DNA from: Methanosarcinales archaeon
GTDB lineage: Archaea > Halobacteriota > Methanosarcinia > Methanotrichales > Methanotrichaceae
DNA length: 11,790 nucleotides
Assembly: GCA_013415595.1 (NCBI GenBank)
Contig: JAAEEW010000068.1
Coordinates: 1-11,790 of the forward strand
Direction of reading: 5' to 3'
Part shown: piece after piece, positions 1 through 6,635 of the stretch
Position numbering within the stretch: position 1 is the first letter of the stretch
Layout of the letters: each line of letters opens with the position of its first letter
Position numbers and translations under genes: made by a program
Notes under the pieces: generated by a model
Databases searched by the model: none
What the model saw: the letters and a program-made list of their open reading frames with translations, nothing else
Told to the model about the DNA's origin: nothing

Positions 1-630
1 CCCACCGGAAACCTGCTCTCCCCGGAGCGGATGAAGGCCATCGCCGAGCTTTCGCCCTACGTAATCTCCGACGAGATCTACCACGGACTGGTCTACGAGG
101 GCCAGGAGCACTCCATCCTGGAGTTCACCGATCAGGCCTTCGTCCTCAACGGATTTTCCAAGCTCTACGCTATGACCGGGCTACGCCTCGGATACCTGAT
201 CGCTCCCCCCCAGTTCATCCGGCCCATCCAGAAGATGCAGCAGAACCTGTTCATCTGCGCCAACTCGGTGGTGCAGGTGGCGGGAATTGCCGCCCTTCGT
301 GAGACGGAGAAGGACGTGGCCCGGATGAAGGCCATCTACGACCAGCGCCGCCGGTTCATGATCAGGCGTTTGAAGGAGCTGGGATTTAGAATCACCGTGG
401 AGCCCACCGGGGCCTTCTACGTCTTCGCCAACGCCAGGCACATCTCCGGCGACTCCTACGGCCTGGCCTTCGACATCCTGGAGAAGGCCCATGTGGGAGT
501 GACCCCGGGGGTGGACTTCGGAGCCAACGGCGAGGGCTACCTGCGGTTCTCCTACGCCAACTCCCTGGAGGAGATCGCCGAGGGACTGGACCGCATCGAG
601 GAGTATCTGAACCAGAGAAAGAGATGGTGA
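1..630 (+). CDS. PLP-dependent aminotransferase class I/II, 5'-truncated by the window edge
   Basis: The reading frame is open from base 1 and begins inside the conserved NPTGN motif (PTGN at visible residues 1-4), so the N-terminal part lies outside the window. Visible landmarks are SDEIY (residues 23-27, the PLP-contacting Asp and Tyr), GFSKLYAMTGLRLGY (51-65) with the Schiff-base lysine K54 and the phosphate-binding R62, and a C-terminal LRFSYANS stretch that fits the substrate-carboxylate Arg region. This is fold-type I aspartate aminotransferase superfamily; the enzyme moves an amino group between an amino acid and a 2-oxo acid in the cytoplasm. The exact substrate cannot be read from this part. 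An aspartate-type aminotransferase could also convert cysteate to sulfopyruvate for coenzyme M, but nothing here ties it to the cysteate synthase 8.6 kb away. It ends in TGA at 628-630; a T5 tract at 735-739 could serve as an archaeal terminator. Confidence 0.93.
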   Translation, partial: PTGNLLSPERMKAIAELSPYVISDEIYHGLVYEGQEHSILEFTDQAFVLNGFSKLYAMTGLRLGYLIAPPQFIRPIQKMQQNLFICANSVVQVAGIAALRETEKDVARMKAIYDQRRRFMIRRLKELGFRITVEPTGAFYVFANARHISGDSYGLAFDILEKAHVGVTPGVDFGANGEGYLRFSYANSLEEIAEGLDRIEEYLNQRKRW

Positions 631-803
631 TGGATCGGCCCTGGTTGGAGTCCTCACATGGGTTTAGCACGGGTTTTCAGAAGATGGCCCCTCAGATTGC
701 CTCCTCAAACGGACTTCTCAATAGCCTTCTCAAATTTTTCTTCCATTCTCCGAGCTGGTCGGTGCGGCGCTCTGGTGTCCAGGAGTAATATAAAACTACA
801 GAA

Positions 804-812
804 CATTTAATA
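804..812 (+). promoter_or_regulatory. TATA box of the nitroreductase gene (leaderless arrangement)
   Basis: An ATTTAATA-type box is centred about 28 bp upstream of the ATG at 836, the distance expected when transcription starts at or just before the start codon. No Shine-Dalgarno sequence lies between box and ATG. A second AT-rich box (787-795, AATATAAAA) would start transcription about 20 nt further upstream and is an alternative. Confidence 0.6.
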
Positions 813-835
813 CCTTTCCCGATAGAGCCCGAGCC

Positions 836-1393
836 ATGGAACTGGAGGAATGCATCAAGGGACGCAGGAGCATCCGACGCTACCGGGACCAGCCCGTCCC
901 CCGGGCGGCCGTGGATAAGCTTCTCGAAGCCGGGGTCTACGCCCCGTCCGGAATGAACATTCAGCCCTGGAGGTTCGTGGTCATCCAGAACAAGGAGACC
1001 ATTCAACTGCTCTCCCGCAAAACGAAGGAGCTGCTTCTGGGCATGCCCTGGCCGGAGAATCTGTTGAAGGCCTTCTCATCCGAGGAGGATACCATCTTCT
1101 ACGGCGCACCCCTGCTGATTCTGATCGCCGTGAAGCGGATCGAGGAGTGGAAGACGGTCAACCTGCTGGACACCGGCCTGGTCGCCGAGAACATGTTCCT
1201 GCAGGCCTACCAGGACGGACTGGGAAGCTGCTTCATCGGCTTTGGCTCCGTCCTCAACCAGGATCCCCAGCTCCTGGCCCAGATGGGAGTCCCGGAGGAC
1301 CACGAGCTTCTGGGCTGTCTGATCTTCGGCTATCCGGCACAGAGCCCTTCCACCAGGCCCCGGGAGGCCCGGGTCCTAGGATGGATCGAGTGA
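836..1393 (+). CDS. Nitroreductase-family FMN oxidoreductase
   Basis: A 185-residue protein, the usual length for the nitroreductase fold. It opens with the family signature RRSIRRYRDQPVP (residues 10-22), whose Arg/Ser residues bind the FMN phosphate, followed by APSGMNIQPWRFVV (about 36-49), the second FMN-contact segment. A C-terminal GYP motif before the end also fits. Members are homodimeric cytoplasmic flavoproteins that use NAD(P)H or reduced ferredoxin/F420 to reduce nitro compounds, quinones or flavins; the true substrate is not predictable. No ferredoxin domain is fused. It stands alone, with its own TATA box. An imperfect hairpin (1388-1414, a 4+5 bp stem with a 2-nt mismatch) overlaps the stop codon, but no T-run follows it, so a terminator role is doubtful. 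Confidence 0.92.
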   Translation: MELEECIKGRRSIRRYRDQPVPRAAVDKLLEAGVYAPSGMNIQPWRFVVIQNKETIQLLSRKTKELLLGMPWPENLLKAFSSEEDTIFYGAPLLILIAVKRIEEWKTVNLLDTGLVAENMFLQAYQDGLGSCFIGFGSVLNQDPQLLAQMGVPEDHELLGCLIFGYPAQSPSTRPREARVLGWIE

Positions 1394-1504
1394 CTCCTGA
1401 AGGAGGAGCGACTCTGAGGGAGTGCGGTCACTGAAATCCGGGGGAGGTCGCCTGGACGATCATGCGATCCACAGGGGGTGATGGGTGATTGGTGGAGCTG
1501 AGCG

Positions 1505-1568
1505 GCAAATGAGCGGATGCGCAAATTAGCTGAGGGGCTAATGGACAAAGGGGCAAATGAGCTGAAGA
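1505..1568. repeat. Four tandem imperfect 16-bp repeats, consensus GCAAATGAGC plus six bases
   Basis: Copies begin at 1505, 1521, 1537 and 1553, exactly 16 bp apart. Their first ten bases are GCAAATGAGC, GCAAATTAGC, GCTAATGGAC (shifted by one degenerate base) and GCAAATGAGC; the last six bases vary but are purine-rich. The array lies in the 251-bp gap between the convergent nitroreductase and msrA genes. The only frames through it are shadows. The rest of the gap (1394-1504 and 1569-1644) shows no gene; on the minus strand 1582-1594 is pyrimidine-rich and could help end msrA transcription. Confidence 0.7.
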
Positions 1569-1644
1569 GAGAGGATGCCCAGAAAGAAAGGATGGCGGGG
1601 AGCTCCGGCTGGTTGAGGGAAGGATCGCCTCTGAAGCCCTGCCT

Positions 1645-2127
1645 CTAAAACCGGCAGCTCGTCCTTCCGGTCTTCTCGAAGTACTGCTGGTGGTACTCCT
1701 CCGCCCTCCAGAACTGGGAGGCGGGCTCGATCTGGGTGACGATATCCCTGCCCAGGCGCCCCGACCTCTGGAGATGGTCCCGGGAGGCTCTGGCCTGTGC
1801 CTCCTGCTCCGGGGTGTGGTAGAAGATGACCGAGCGGTACTGGGTGCCGTAATCCGGTCCCTGTCTGTTGGGGGTGGTAGGATCGTGCATCCTCCAGAAG
1901 GCCTCCAGAAGCTCCTGGTAGGAGACCAGGGAGGGGTCATAGACCACCTTCACCACCTCGGCGTGGCCGGTGCGGTTGGTGCACACGTCCCGGTAGGTGG
2001 GGTTATCCAGGGTCCCGCCCATGTAGCCCACCGCCGTGGAGACCACTCCCATCATCTTCCGGAAAGCGGCCTCCACACCCCAGAAGCAACCGGCCCCGAA
2101 GGTGGCCTTTTGAAGAGCGTCTGACAT
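1645..2127 (-). CDS. msrA: Peptide methionine sulfoxide reductase MsrA
   Basis: A 160-residue protein with the MsrA hallmark GCFWG at residues 13-17 (catalytic Cys14). Further family motifs follow in order: VGYMGG, TGHAEVV and NRQGPDYGTQYRSVIF. The enzyme reduces the S-epimer of methionine sulfoxide in proteins and free methionine using thioredoxin-type reductants; the cytoplasmic role is repair of oxidative damage, useful in a strict anaerobe exposed to oxygen. A C-terminal RTSCRF tail puts Cys158 two residues from the end, a plausible resolving cysteine. The length is that of a stand-alone MsrA with no MsrB fusion. The start is supported by a GGAGG Shine-Dalgarno sequence 7 nt upstream. It lies 87 bp downstream of the FAD dehydrogenase on the same strand and appears to have its own promoter. 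Confidence 0.97.
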   Translation of the reverse strand: MSDALQKATFGAGCFWGVEAAFRKMMGVVSTAVGYMGGTLDNPTYRDVCTNRTGHAEVVKVVYDPSLVSYQELLEAFWRMHDPTTPNRQGPDYGTQYRSVIFYHTPEQEAQARASRDHLQRSGRLGRDIVTQIEPASQFWRAEEYHQQYFEKTGRTSCRF

Positions 2128-2133
2128 CTACAT

Positions 2134-2170
2134 CCTCCAATTATTCTTTTATCGGGTCGAGGCTATTTAT
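2134..2170 (-). promoter_or_regulatory. msrA promoter and Shine-Dalgarno region
   Basis: On the minus strand GGAGG (2134-2138) sits seven bases before the msrA ATG. A TATA-like ATAAATA (2164-2170) would start transcription near 2140, giving a short leader that includes this ribosome site. A second AT-rich stretch (2141-2154) is an alternative box but lies too close to the ATG for the Shine-Dalgarno sequence to be transcribed. Confidence 0.45.
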
Positions 2171-2214
2171 CGATTCTCTCTGCCGCCGCCTGGCTGCCGG
2201 CCTCAGCCACAGGG

Positions 2215-3594
2215 CTAATTGCAAACGCCCAGGCTGCGGGCCATGCCCCGGCCGGCCAGAATGCCGGGGGCGGCAGCGGTCACTATCCCCCGGGAAAGGC
2301 CAGCCCCGTCCCCGGCGGCGTAGAGGTTGCGGATGCTGGTCTGCATCTCCCGGTCCAGGCTGATCTCCCGGGCGTAGAACTTGATCTCCGGGGCGTAGAG
2401 CAGAGTGGAGTCGGCGTTGACCCCGGGGATGATCTCGTTTAAGATCTCCAGGCCCTCGATCACGTCCATGAGGACCCGGTGGGGCAGGGCCATGGAGATG
2501 TCCCCCGGGGTCACGTCCTGCAGGGTGTTTCTCACCGGATTTCTGGCGATGCGCTCCTCGGTGGACCTCCGGCCCCGGTGCAGGTCACCAAGCCTCTGCA
2601 GGACTGGCTTTCTTCCCCCGATGGTGGTGGTGAGCTTGGCTATGGACATGCCGTAGGCGGTGGTGTTCTCCACCGGCTCGGTCAGCTCCAGCCGGACCAG
2701 AAAGGCGAAGTTGGTGTTGTCGGAGCGCTCCTCGGTCATGGAGTGGCCGTTGGTGGCTATGAACTCCGGGTACTCCTCCTTGACCACCAGCCCGCCGGGG
2801 TTGGTGCAAAAGGTCCTCACGAAGTCGTCGTAGCGGTAGGTGACGATGTGGAACTTGGGGTCCCGGTTGATCCTGGTAACCGGGTCCATGATTATGGAGG
2901 GGACCTCCACCCTCACCCCCACGTCCAGAGGGCCGTAGCGGGATTTGATGTCATACCTCTCGATCAGCTCGTCGATCCACTGGGCCCCCACCCGGCCCGG
3001 GGCCAGCAGGGTTCTGTCCGCCTGAACTGCAGTTCCGTCCCCCAGCCTGACCCCGGCACAGCAGGAGTCCTGCACCAGCAGATCGGCCACAGAGGCCCCG
3101 GTCAGGAACCTGATTCCCCGTCCCTCCAGGTCCCTCTTGAAGGCGGCGATTATGGCCGGGGTCCTGTCCGAGCCCATGTGCCGCTGGCGGATGGGGATGA
3201 ACCGGGCCCCGGCGGAGGCAGCCTTGCGCTTGAGCTTCTCCACCTCCTCCGCCTGAGGCTCCAGGACCTGGCCCTGGGCTCCGCACCTGACGAAGGTGGA
3301 GTCCACCTCCTCTATCAGGCTCCAGGCATCCGGGCCGGCCAGGCTCTCCAGGTCGCCGCCGATGCCGGGATGGAGGTTCAACATGCCGTCGGAGTAGGTG
3401 CCGGCGCCACCGATCCCGCACATGATGTGGCAGGGCTGGCAGTGCAGACAGCGACCGCGCTTCTTCATGGGGCAGACCCGGCCGGAGATGTCCTGTCCCT
3501 GATCTATCACCAGAACGTCCAGCTCCAGGCCGGACAGCTCCTGGGCGGCGAAGAGGCCGGCCGGACCGGCCCCCACGATGACCACGTCGACCAT
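2215..3594 (-). CDS. Uncharacterised FAD-dependent dehydrogenase (COG2509-like) with N-terminal Cys cluster
   Basis: A 459-residue flavoprotein. The N-terminal Rossmann motif GAGPAG (residues 8-13) binds FAD, and a C-terminal YAAGDGAGLSRGI segment (about 425-437) is the second FAD-contact region ending with the typical helix. Between them a run of cysteines, C41, C49, C52, C55 and C59, precedes GIGGAGTYSDG (60-70). This cysteine-rich insert followed by a GGAGT-SDG motif is typical, as I recall, of the COG2509 group, whose substrate is unknown. The cysteines could bind a metal or an Fe-S cluster, or be redox active; that is inference. No signal peptide or membrane segment is seen. A TATA-like box lies about 28 bp before the ATG, so it is probably transcribed on its own or together with downstream msrA. 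Other reductases of the superfamily (geranylgeranyl reductase, NAD-type dehydrogenases) fit less well. Confidence 0.85.
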   Translation of the reverse strand: MVDVVIVGAGPAGLFAAQELSGLELDVLVIDQGQDISGRVCPMKKRGRCLHCQPCHIMCGIGGAGTYSDGMLNLHPGIGGDLESLAGPDAWSLIEEVDSTFVRCGAQGQVLEPQAEEVEKLKRKAASAGARFIPIRQRHMGSDRTPAIIAAFKRDLEGRGIRFLTGASVADLLVQDSCCAGVRLGDGTAVQADRTLLAPGRVGAQWIDELIERYDIKSRYGPLDVGVRVEVPSIIMDPVTRINRDPKFHIVTYRYDDFVRTFCTNPGGLVVKEEYPEFIATNGHSMTEERSDNTNFAFLVRLELTEPVENTTAYGMSIAKLTTTIGGRKPVLQRLGDLHRGRRSTEERIARNPVRNTLQDVTPGDISMALPHRVLMDVIEGLEILNEIIPGVNADSTLLYAPEIKFYAREISLDREMQTSIRNLYAAGDGAGLSRGIVTAAAPGILAGRGMARSLGVCN

Positions 3595-3618
3595 GTGGAA
3601 TTATTATTGATGTTATTG

Positions 3619-3626
3619 CTATTTAG
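3619..3626 (-). promoter_or_regulatory. TATA-like box of the FAD dehydrogenase gene
   Basis: The minus strand reads CTAAATAG centred about 28 bp upstream of the ATG at 3594. The spacer contains no Shine-Dalgarno sequence, which fits a leaderless mRNA. Confidence 0.5.
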
Positions 3627-3738
3627 GGTGTGTGCAAATCTTCTGCGCGATTCCATTTATCTGCCCATATTCTGATCAAGCCGCCGCTGCAGTCCATACA
3701 GACGAGATATGACTTCGCCCGGGCTCCCTGTTCCATTC

Positions 3739-4374
3739 TCATGCCCTCTGGTCACTCTGATATCGGCCCCTCTGATAGCACCGGCCCGGCCGGGGCACGA
3801 ACCGGGGAACCGTGGCCCGGTAATCCCGAAAGGCCGCCCCCAGCTCGGCCGAGAGCCGCCGCTCCTCGTGCAGGGCTCCCAGGTAGAAGTAGATGGAGAT
3901 CAGCAGGTAGACCGTCAGCTGGTTCACGGTCATGAACGTCGAGGACCAGATCAGCACCAGGCTGAAGAGGAACAGGGGATTTCTGGTCCAACAGTAAAAT
4001 CCCTTCACCTCCAGGCTCCCGCTGGCCAGGTCGTCGTCCCGGCTGGGGATCAGCCCCAGGAAGGACCAGGGGCCGATCTGCTTCAGGGTGAGCATCAACC
4101 CCAGCACGGCCCCGGCCTGGATCAGAATCAAGAGGTACAGCCAGGGCCGGGGAACCACGTAGAGCAGGCGGTCGGGCAGCCAGAGCATCATCAGCCCCAG
4201 GGGGGCCAGGGTGATCACGGCCACCGCCGAGTAGACCAGCCGGTACCAGGGCTGCATCCCGGGAAGCCGCCGCCTGGCCAGGTCCTTGAACCGGCGGCTG
4301 GCCATCAGGCTGTGCAGGGCGGCATAGGCTACAAAGTAAGAGGCCAGATAGAGCGGGCCGGTCCATTCAGCCAT
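3739..4374 (-). CDS. ICMT/PEMT-type integral membrane methyltransferase
   Basis: A 211-residue membrane protein with hydrophobic segments at about 5-25, 45-66, 75-97 and a long one at 132-167. The C-terminal half carries the isoprenylcysteine carboxyl methyltransferase / phospholipid methyltransferase signature: WTRNPLF (129-135), then HEERRL (169-174) and YRATVPRFVP (185-194), the residues that form the SAM pocket in this fold. Such proteins methylate small, often lipid or thiol, acceptors at the membrane; prokaryotic substrates are largely unknown. The related NnrU family is the main alternative. The start is backed by a GGAGG sequence eight bases upstream, inside the end of the preceding gene, whose TGA is separated from this ATG by one base. 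The two genes are therefore very likely an operon with coupled translation. A basic, possibly disordered tail follows residue 195. Confidence 0.8.
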   Translation of the reverse strand: MAEWTGPLYLASYFVAYAALHSLMASRRFKDLARRRLPGMQPWYRLVYSAVAVITLAPLGLMMLWLPDRLLYVVPRPWLYLLILIQAGAVLGLMLTLKQIGPWSFLGLIPSRDDDLASGSLEVKGFYCWTRNPLFLFSLVLIWSSTFMTVNQLTVYLLISIYFYLGALHEERRLSAELGAAFRDYRATVPRFVPRPGRCYQRGRYQSDQRA

Positions 4375-4375
4375 T

Positions 4376-4885
4376 TCAGTCCTCCGGGAAGGGCATGGTG
4401 AAGTGAATCAGGATCTCGTCTCCATCCTGGCAGCACCTCAGATGGACTCCCCGGTCCTCCAGCCTGGACTCCACCAGGTCGATGACCTCCTCCAGGGGAT
4501 TGACGGCTTTGACCGAGATGCCTTTCCAGGCCTCGAAGGAGCCGGTGACCAGGTCCTCCTCGAACTCCATGGCCGGCATGTTGACACAGCGCTCCTCCAG
4601 CTCGGCGAAGGCCACTCCGGACCGGTCCGCCGCCACCACCCGGAGCTGATAGTACTGCTCCGAGGTCCAGGTACACACGACGGCTGGAGATGGTCCCTGG
4701 TCGTCCTGCCGGATGGTGAACCTGTGGTCCATGATCCTCAGGTCCCGGGACGAAAGGCTCCGCCCATCCGCCTGAGACCGGGCCATGCCCTCCAGGGCGG
4801 ATATCATCTCCCCCAGGGAGCCCAGGACCTCCGCGGCGATGCGGTCGAGGCGGTCAATCCGGGCATCACGTCTCATGCTCAACAA
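4376..4885 (-). CDS. Unrecognised soluble protein, co-transcribed with the membrane methyltransferase
   Basis: I do not recognise this 169-residue protein. It has no signal peptide or membrane segment. Residues 5-38 are strongly helical and charged and could form a coiled coil; the remainder (about 50-166) alternates strands and helices and ends in an acidic tail. Cysteines occur at 71, 100, 151 and 152, without a clear metal motif. The reading frame is trusted because it fills the space exactly to the next ATG and uses codons like its neighbours. Start choice is uncertain: a TTG at 4885 has GGAGG six bases upstream, whereas an ATG at 4876 (residue 4 here) lies 15 bases from that site but about 30 bp from a good TATA box, which would favour an almost leaderless ATG start. 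Its tight link to the methyltransferase suggests a shared, unknown role. Confidence 0.7.
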   Translation of the reverse strand: MLSMRRDARIDRLDRIAAEVLGSLGEMISALEGMARSQADGRSLSSRDLRIMDHRFTIRQDDQGPSPAVVCTWTSEQYYQLRVVAADRSGVAFAELEERCVNMPAMEFEEDLVTGSFEAWKGISVKAVNPLEEVIDLVESRLEDRGVHLRCCQDGDEILIHFTMPFPED

Positions 4886-4891
4886 TTGGCA

Positions 4892-4914
4892 CCTCCAGGA
4901 TTGAATATTTTATC
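4892..4914 (-). promoter_or_regulatory. TATA box and Shine-Dalgarno of the 4376-4885 operon
   Basis: The minus strand has GATAAAATATTCAA (4901-4914), a strong archaeal TATA box, and GGAGGTG (4892-4898). The box would place the transcript start near 4882, downstream of the GGAGG, so the two signals conflict: either another promoter lies upstream and TTG 4885 is used, or the ATG at 4876 is read almost leaderless. Confidence 0.5.
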
Positions 4915-5159
4915 GTTGCTTTGGCCGGGACCTCCCCTTCCTGGCCCGATCCCCGGCTCGAGCTGACGCTGTCTGAAAACGAGTTCCGGGATCGTCTTCC
5001 CGGATCATTCATGAACCGAAAAATTGACCCGCACCTGCCACCAGGGCCAGCGCCGATCCCGGCCAGGCCATAGCGGACCACATCGGACCATGCCAGACCA
5101 GCGATCCCGCGATTGACCATAGCAAATCCCGGGCTCGATGGCGCAGGAGCCTCACCAGC
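4915..5159. other. Intergenic stretch between divergent genes, one perfect hairpin
   Basis: Together with the flanking promoter segments this forms a 401-bp gap between divergently transcribed genes. I see no convincing gene in it; a 115-codon minus frame across it looks like chance. It holds a 7-bp perfect inverted repeat, TCCGGGA / TCCCGGA at 4985-4991 and 4998-5004 with a 6-base loop. No T-run follows the hairpin. Confidence 0.5.
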
Positions 5160-5168
5160 TTTTAATAG
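5160..5168 (+). promoter_or_regulatory. TATA-like box upstream of the soluble methyltransferase
   Basis: TTTTAATAG on the plus strand is the only good TATA-like element in the 130 bp before the gene at 5287. It would start transcription near 5190 and leave a leader of roughly 100 nt that contains the 5208-5238 direct repeat. Confidence 0.4.
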
Positions 5169-5207
5169 TGGTCTGACGAAAGGGCAGCTCTTGTTTGTGA
5201 TATCCGT

Positions 5208-5238
5208 CTTCAAGGGGAGCGACCTTCAAGGGAGCGAC
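5208..5238 (+). repeat. Tandem direct repeat (16 + 15 bp) in the presumed 5' leader
   Basis: CTTCAAGGGGAGCGAC (5208-5223) is followed directly by CTTCAAGGGAGCGAC (5224-5238); the copies differ only by one G. It sits about 50 bp before the start of the methyltransferase gene, downstream of its likely TATA box. Confidence 0.75.
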
Positions 5239-5286
5239 CGGCAAAAATCCGGGTGATCCGACACGACCAGATGCAGTTCGAACGAA

Positions 5287-6078
5287 TTGAGCAGGCAGGA
5301 GCATCAGTTCTGGGAGACCCTGGAGAAGCAGGGAGATGAGGTGGAGCTGAGATACGCCAGAGATCTGCCCGACGACACCCCGGAGTTCATCATCCGTCAC
5401 CTGATCCAGTTCGAAACGGAGGTATCCCGGTTCTGCTTCCAGGGCCTCTCCGGCCTGGTGCTGGACGCCGGCTGCGGAAACGGAAATCTGCTGGTCCATG
5501 CCAGAGAGCAGCTCCAGAGCCGGGGATTCCAGGCGGTGGGAATGGACTTCTCCGCCATGATGCTACGCCGGGCGGCCAGACGACGGGGGACTTCCCCTGG
5601 CGACTCCTTCTTGCAGGGATGTGTGGACCGCCTGCCGTTCCAGGACCAGGCCTTCGACGCCCTGCTGTGCAGCGGGGTCCTGACCTGCCTATCCTCGATG
5701 GAGGAGGCAGAGAGCGCCCTGCAGGAGTTCTGGCGGGTGCTGAAGCCAGGCGGCATCCTGACCGTGGACTTCTTCAACCGCTCCTCCCATTTCACCAGGC
5801 TTCGCCGCCTGGCCGGAGAGAGGATCGAGCCGCCGGAGTACATGACCCCGGAAGAGTTCAGCACCCTGCTCCAGGGCTCCGGATTCAGGGTGGTCGATCA
5901 GAGGGGATTTGACTTCAAGCCCTTCCAGGGGTACCTGTTCATGAGCAGGCTGAAGGCGCTGGACCCGGGATTCGTTCAGGAGAGGTTCACCCGCCTGGTG
6001 GAGACGAAGGTGGTCCCCAGAATTCCCCGGGCCAGCCGGCTGGGCTATCGCATCTACCTGCGCTGCCAGAAAGTGTGA
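5287..6078 (+). CDS. Class I SAM-dependent methyltransferase (Methyltransf_11 type)
   Basis: A soluble protein of about 263 residues with the Rossmann-like methyltransferase core. Motif I is VLDAGCGNG (58-66, SAM binding), followed by GMDFS (motif II acidic residue), DRLPFQDQAFDALLCSGVL (motif IV region) and LKPGGILTVDFFN (motif V/VI). A C-terminal part with MTPEEFSTLLQGSGF is the typical substrate-side cap. The acceptor is unknown; ubiquinone/menaquinone-like, lipid or small-molecule methyltransferases share this layout. Start choice is not secure: there is no in-frame ATG before residue 85, an in-frame stop lies at 5254-5256, and the TTG at 5287 has no ribosome site. A GTG at 5341 has GGGAGA just upstream and would still keep motif I. 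An ATG at 5271 belongs to another frame that stops after 22 codons. Its end is 30 bp from the convergent SemiSWEET gene. Confidence 0.88.
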   Translation: MSRQEHQFWETLEKQGDEVELRYARDLPDDTPEFIIRHLIQFETEVSRFCFQGLSGLVLDAGCGNGNLLVHAREQLQSRGFQAVGMDFSAMMLRRAARRRGTSPGDSFLQGCVDRLPFQDQAFDALLCSGVLTCLSSMEEAESALQEFWRVLKPGGILTVDFFNRSSHFTRLRRLAGERIEPPEYMTPEEFSTLLQGSGFRVVDQRGFDFKPFQGYLFMSRLKALDPGFVQERFTRLVETKVVPRIPRASRLGYRIYLRCQKV

Positions 6079-6108
6079 GCTGAAAAGCCTGAGACCCGGC
6101 ACCGACCG

Positions 6109-6423
6109 CTAACCTTCAGCCAGGGCTGCCTCGGGAACGGCCATTCCCAGGGGATTTTCCATTCGGGGCCGGCTGCTGTAGCGGAAGTACAGGGCCAGTC
6201 CGGCCAGGTAAAAGGCCAGGGAGACGCTGCTGGAGACTACCAGAATGGTGTTCTCAAGGCCAAAGCCGTAAACCAGCCACATGAAGGTGCCCAGGCTGAA
6301 CTGAAATAGCATGGGCAGGCTCACATCCTCCACTGACCGGGTACGAAGTATCTTGACCACCTGCGGCAGGAAGCCAAACATGGTCAGCAGCGCCCCCAGG
6401 GCCCCAATCCACTCCCAGCTCAT
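6109..6423 (-). CDS. SemiSWEET-type PQ-loop transporter, copy A (substrate-site Asn replaced by Ser)
   Basis: A 104-residue protein with three membrane segments (about 5-25, 40-56, 59-80), a SemiSWEET half-transporter that in known cases works as a homodimer moving sugars. The PQ-loop motif FLPQVVKILRTRSVEDVS (18-35) is intact, and the TM2 pocket tryptophan is W49. In SemiSWEET from Leptospira the pocket is formed by W48 and N64; the residue 16 positions after W49 here is S65, not Asn. The frame continues upstream to an earlier ATG at 6456, but the ATG at 6423 is preferred because AAGGA lies five bases before it and the protein then matches copy B. The C-terminal tail after 84 is longer and hydrophilic. 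It is the last gene of the minus-strand group, about two thirds identical to copy B by eye. Confidence 0.88.
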   Translation of the reverse strand: MSWEWIGALGALLTMFGFLPQVVKILRTRSVEDVSLPMLFQFSLGTFMWLVYGFGLENTILVVSSSVSLAFYLAGLALYFRYSSRPRMENPLGMAVPEAALAEG

Positions 6424-6635
6424 GATCGTCCTTATCAGAGCCCATTCCCAGCACATTCCGACTAGATTAACCTTTCCCAGCTATCCCCAAGGCCGCCGGC
6501 GTAGGCCGCCTCCGGGACGGGGGAGAATGGACACATTTCGCCATTGGACCGCCATGAAAGTGGCCTTGAAAGTGGCCCTGGAAAATCGAGGATTGGATCC
6601 CAGCCAATTGGTCGATCTCAAATGTTCCGCTGACC
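6424..6635. other. 212-bp gap between the two SemiSWEET genes, with a 12-bp tandem repeat
   Basis: No real gene is seen. On the plus strand TGAAAGTGGCCT (6555-6566) is followed at once by TGAAAGTGGCCC (6567-6578). No SemiSWEET-like residues can be read in any frame, so this is not an obvious third, decayed copy. No clear TATA box for copy A was found, so read-through from copy B is likely. Confidence 0.5.

Noticed and set aside
1388..1414. Hairpin over the nitroreductase stop codon as intrinsic terminator
   Set aside because: The stem is interrupted by two mismatches and no T-run follows.
1505..1568. The 16-bp repeats as a CRISPR array
   Set aside because: Units are directly adjacent with no spacers and are too short.
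2479..3675. Long plus-strand open frame (398 codons) antisense to the FAD dehydrogenase
   Set aside because: It mirrors the opposite-strand gene in GC-rich sequence; its translation is low-complexity Gly/Pro/His/Leu without a motif, while the minus frame has clear FAD motifs.
4866..5213. 115-codon minus-strand frame in the 4886-5286 gap
   Set aside because: No motif, overlaps the start of the real gene at 4376-4885 in another frame, and includes the promoter region; most likely chance.
6424..6456. Eleven-residue N-terminal extension of SemiSWEET copy A
   Set aside because: The ATG at 6423 has AAGGA at good distance and gives a protein that matches copy B from its beginning.
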